Shown here in pieces: positions 62,071 to 64,000 of a stretch of 64,000 nt of DNA. A model generated the notes under the pieces. It was not told the DNA's origin, ran no database searches, and was given only the letters and a program-made list of their open reading frames with translations. The stretch comes from Pseudoflavonifractor sp. An85 (GTDB lineage: Bacteria; Bacillota; Clostridia; Oscillospirales; Oscillospiraceae), in contig NZ_NFHE01000015.1 of assembly GCF_002161235.1 (NCBI RefSeq), positions 1 to 64,000 on the forward strand. The letters are read 5' to 3'. How positions within the stretch are numbered: the first letter of the stretch is position 1; every line of letters begins with the position of its first letter. Both the position numbers and the translations under genes were made by a program.

Positions 62071-64000
62071 TTAAATGTCCAGAGCGGCGTGATAGCCCCA
62101 GTACACGGCGTTGGTGATGGTGGACACCCGGGCGGCGTCGCCAATCACCGCCACATAGGGAGCGGCATCCCGCAGCTCGTCCACAGTGTCGGTGCAGGAG
62201 ACCTGGCCCAGGGCGCAAATGACGCTGTGACCAGCCACCAGCACCTCTTCGCCGGTAGCGGTGTTTTCGCACAGCACTCCTTCCTCGGTGACCTTCAGTC
62301 CACGGAAGCCGGTGTGGATGTGCACGCCCTGCTTGTCCAGCTCCTGGAGCAGCAGGGGGCGGTGACGGACATTGGCGTCGGGGGCCAGAGCGTCCCGCAT
62401 CTCCACCAGATGCACGGTCTTGCCCTCCATGGCCAGGTGCACGGCGCACTCACAGCCAGCCAGACCGCCGCCCAGCACCACCACGTCGTTGCCCACCTTC
62501 TCAGTGTTCTTGTAGTAGTCGTTGACGATGGTCACGTTGTCCCCGGTGAGGCCGGGGATGGGGGGCACCAGGGGGTGGGAGCCCACGGCCACGATGAGCG
62601 CGTCGGGCTTCATCTCCTGGGCCAGAGCGGCGGTGACGGGGGTGTTCAGACGGATTTCCACCCCGGCCTGACGGGCCAGCAGCTCATAGGTGCCGGTGAG
62701 CTGATACATTTCCTTCTTGAAGGGGATGGCCTGCTCACTCTTGAGGATACCGCCCAGCTCGTTCTCCTTCTCGCACAGGATGACCTGATGGCCACGGCGG
62801 GCAGCGGTGTAGGCGGCGTACAGACCACCGGGTCCACCGCCAGCTACCAGGACCTTCTTCTTCACCGGGGCGGGGTGTACCTCGCAGCCCTCGATCTCAC
62901 GGCCGATGAGGGGGTTGACGGTGCAGCGGCGGGTGGCGGTGGCGGCGCGCTCGGCCATGCAGGTGAAGCAGCGCAGGCAGCGCACGATCTCCTGGGGCCG
63001 GTTCTCGGTGACCTTCCGGGGCAGCTCGGGGTCGGCCAGCAGGGCGCGGGCCATGTACACCACGTCCGCCTTGCCGGAGGCAATGATCTCCTCCATCTGC
63101 TCCGGGTCGTTGAGGCCGCCCAGAGTGGCCACGGGGACGGAGACGTGCTTTTTGATCTCTGCGGCCAGATACACGTTGCAGCCATGCTCTTTGAACATGG
63201 AGGGGTGGGTGTCGCCGAAGCCCCGCTGATAGGTACCGGCGGAGACGTGGAGCAGGTCAATGCGGGACTCGATCTGTTGGGCGATGCGCACGCCCTCATC
63301 CAGGTTGTAGCCGCCCTCGAACAGCTCAGAGCCGCTCATGCGGAACTCAATGGGGAAGCGGGGGCCAACGGCGGCCCGCACGGCATCCAGAATCTCGCAG
63401 GCCAGACGGCAGCGGTTCTCCAGGCTTCCGCCGTACTCGTCTTCCCGCTTGTTGAAGTAGGGGGAGAGGAACTGGTTGATGAGCCAGCCGTGTCCGCCGT
63501 GGATCATCAGCATTTCAAAGCCTGCTCGCTTGGCCAGACCTGCCACCGTGCCATAGGCGGCCACGATTTCGGCGATCATTTCCTTGGTCAGAGCCTTCAC
63601 AGGCACCCCGTCGGGGCGTACGGTGTCCGAGGGGCCCCACTGGCACATCTCGTGCTGACGGGTCTTGTCGGTCATGTAGGTACCGGCGTACATGCCGGAG
63701 TGGGACAGCTCCAGGCTGGGCATGGCCCCGTGGCGACGGATGGCGTCGGCGGTGTAGGTGGCAGAGGCCAGGGAGTTCAAAATGGCGGTGTCCAGGTGGT
63801 AGGCGTGGGAGCCGTCGGTCTGGGGGTGCACCATGCACTCACTGACGGTGACGGCGCCGGCGCCGCCTCGGGCCCGCAGCTCATAGAAGGCGGTGGACTT
63901 GGGGCCGATGCACCCGTCGTTGGTGATGTCGGTGCCACCCATGGGGGCGGAGAACATGCGGTTGCGGAAGGTTACGCCAGCCAGCTTGATGGGGCTACAC
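62071..64000 (-). CDS. NADH:flavin oxidoreductase of the enoate reductase type (5' end outside the window)
   Basis: The visible part covers 643 residues and begins in the middle of the conserved opening (SPIKLAGVTFRNRMFSAPMGG), so only a few N-terminal residues are missing. It has an OYE-like FMN barrel (about 1-340), a 4Fe-4S cluster region (CLRCFTC and a later Cys in RRCTVNP) and a C-terminal FAD/NAD-binding domain (GGGPGGLYAAYTAARRG and VVVLGGGLAGCE). This three-part form matches 2-enoate reductase, 2,4-dienoyl-CoA reductase and the BaiCD/BaiH bile-acid enzymes. The exact substrate cannot be decided from sequence. No neighbouring bile-acid genes are visible. Confidence 0.93.
   Translation of the reverse strand, partial: CSPIKLAGVTFRNRMFSAPMGGTDITNDGCIGPKSTAFYELRARGGAGAVTVSECMVHPQTDGSHAYHLDTAILNSLASATYTADAIRRHGAMPSLELSHSGMYAGTYMTDKTRQHEMCQWGPSDTVRPDGVPVKALTKEMIAEIVAAYGTVAGLAKRAGFEMLMIHGGHGWLINQFLSPYFNKREDEYGGSLENRCRLACEILDAVRAAVGPRFPIEFRMSGSELFEGGYNLDEGVRIAQQIESRIDLLHVSAGTYQRGFGDTHPSMFKEHGCNVYLAAEIKKHVSVPVATLGGLNDPEQMEEIIASGKADVVYMARALLADPELPRKVTENRPQEIVRCLRCFTCMAERAATATRRCTVNPLIGREIEGCEVHPAPVKKKVLVAGGGPGGLYAAYTAARRGHQVILCEKENELGGILKSEQAIPFKKEMYQLTGTYELLARQAGVEIRLNTPVTAALAQEMKPDALIVAVGSHPLVPPIPGLTGDNVTIVNDYYKNTEKVGNDVVVLGGGLAGCECAVHLAMEGKTVHLVEMRDALAPDANVRHRPLLLQELDKQGVHIHTGFRGLKVTEEGVLCENTATGEEVLVAGHSVICALGQVSCTDTVDELRDAAPYVAVIGDAARVSTITNAVYWGYHAALDI

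Overview
This window looks like a gut Bacillota chromosome, most likely from class Clostridia in or near the Oscillospiraceae (Flavonifractor or Pseudoflavonifractor type). The basis is strong AGGAGG ribosome sites, TTGACA/TATAAT promoters spaced 17 bp, an LPXTG pilus operon, lysine and glycine riboswitches of Gram-positive layout, a single-chain PurL and GC-rich core genes. The genus is inference. AT-richer stretches (about 3.1-5.8 kb and 12.1-15.9 kb) contrast with the GC-rich genes from 16 kb on and look like accessory DNA.

Layout. 1-911: a stable-RNA cluster (tRNA-Lys, 5S rRNA with its own promoter, tRNA-Asn, a CAT-anticodon tRNA, tRNA-Trp, tRNA-Asp, tRNA-Thr) ending in a terminator. 933-4600: a tyrosine integrase and a possible 3.6 kb integrated element bounded by an 18/19 direct repeat, holding a tiny membrane protein, an uncharacterised protein and a SAP-domain protein. 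4972-10317: an RpiR regulator converging on a PTS EIIBC - M20 amidohydrolase - M24 peptidase-like operon. 10444-12094: a fused acetyltransferase-methyltransferase behind a complete leader-peptide attenuator. 12310-13824: two small lipoproteins. 13892-14944: a PadR/DUF1048 pair with tandem operators. 15058-28405: a possible small RNA, an Rrf2 regulator and a sortase-assembled pilus operon with a 2,721-residue GLUG-type adhesin. 28575-35102: an RpiR regulator and a complete 2-aminoethylphosphonate uptake and degradation operon (ATPase, permease with an in-frame TGA, binding protein, PhnW, PhnX). 35126-39438: a LacI regulator divergent from an FGGY kinase and a fucose-isomerase-like enzyme. 39447-44211: a condensation-like acyltransferase, a zinc-ribbon membrane protein, an XRE-TPR regulator, an alpha/beta hydrolase and a DUF308 protein. 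44273-46441: a PepV-type dipeptidase and a YheO-type regulator. 47074-50045: a lysine-riboswitch-controlled ABC transporter with binding protein and permease fused. 50119-51892: an alanine/glycine symporter under a tandem glycine riboswitch. 52524-61470: secA, pgeF, a family 5 solute-binding lipoprotein and purL. 62028-64000: an enoate-reductase-type flavoenzyme running off the window.

The most unusual structure is a family of three 460-510 bp intergenic repeats (46544-47053, 51955-52413, 61500-61965). They share terminal inverted repeats and nested stems, and some stems keep their pairing although their sequence differs between copies. No protein is evident in them, so they are either non-autonomous mobile palindromes or a structured RNA. 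The next most interesting are the attenuator in front of the acetyltransferase-methyltransferase fusion, the TGG-to-TGA change in the phosphonate permease, and the PTS operon of unknown substrate.

Regulation is unusually readable: two riboswitches with terminators, a peptide attenuator, PadR and LacI palindromic operators, and strong terminators between most units. Coordinates were read by eye. Start codons were moved from the longest open frame where a Shine-Dalgarno site or the family N-terminus argued for it.
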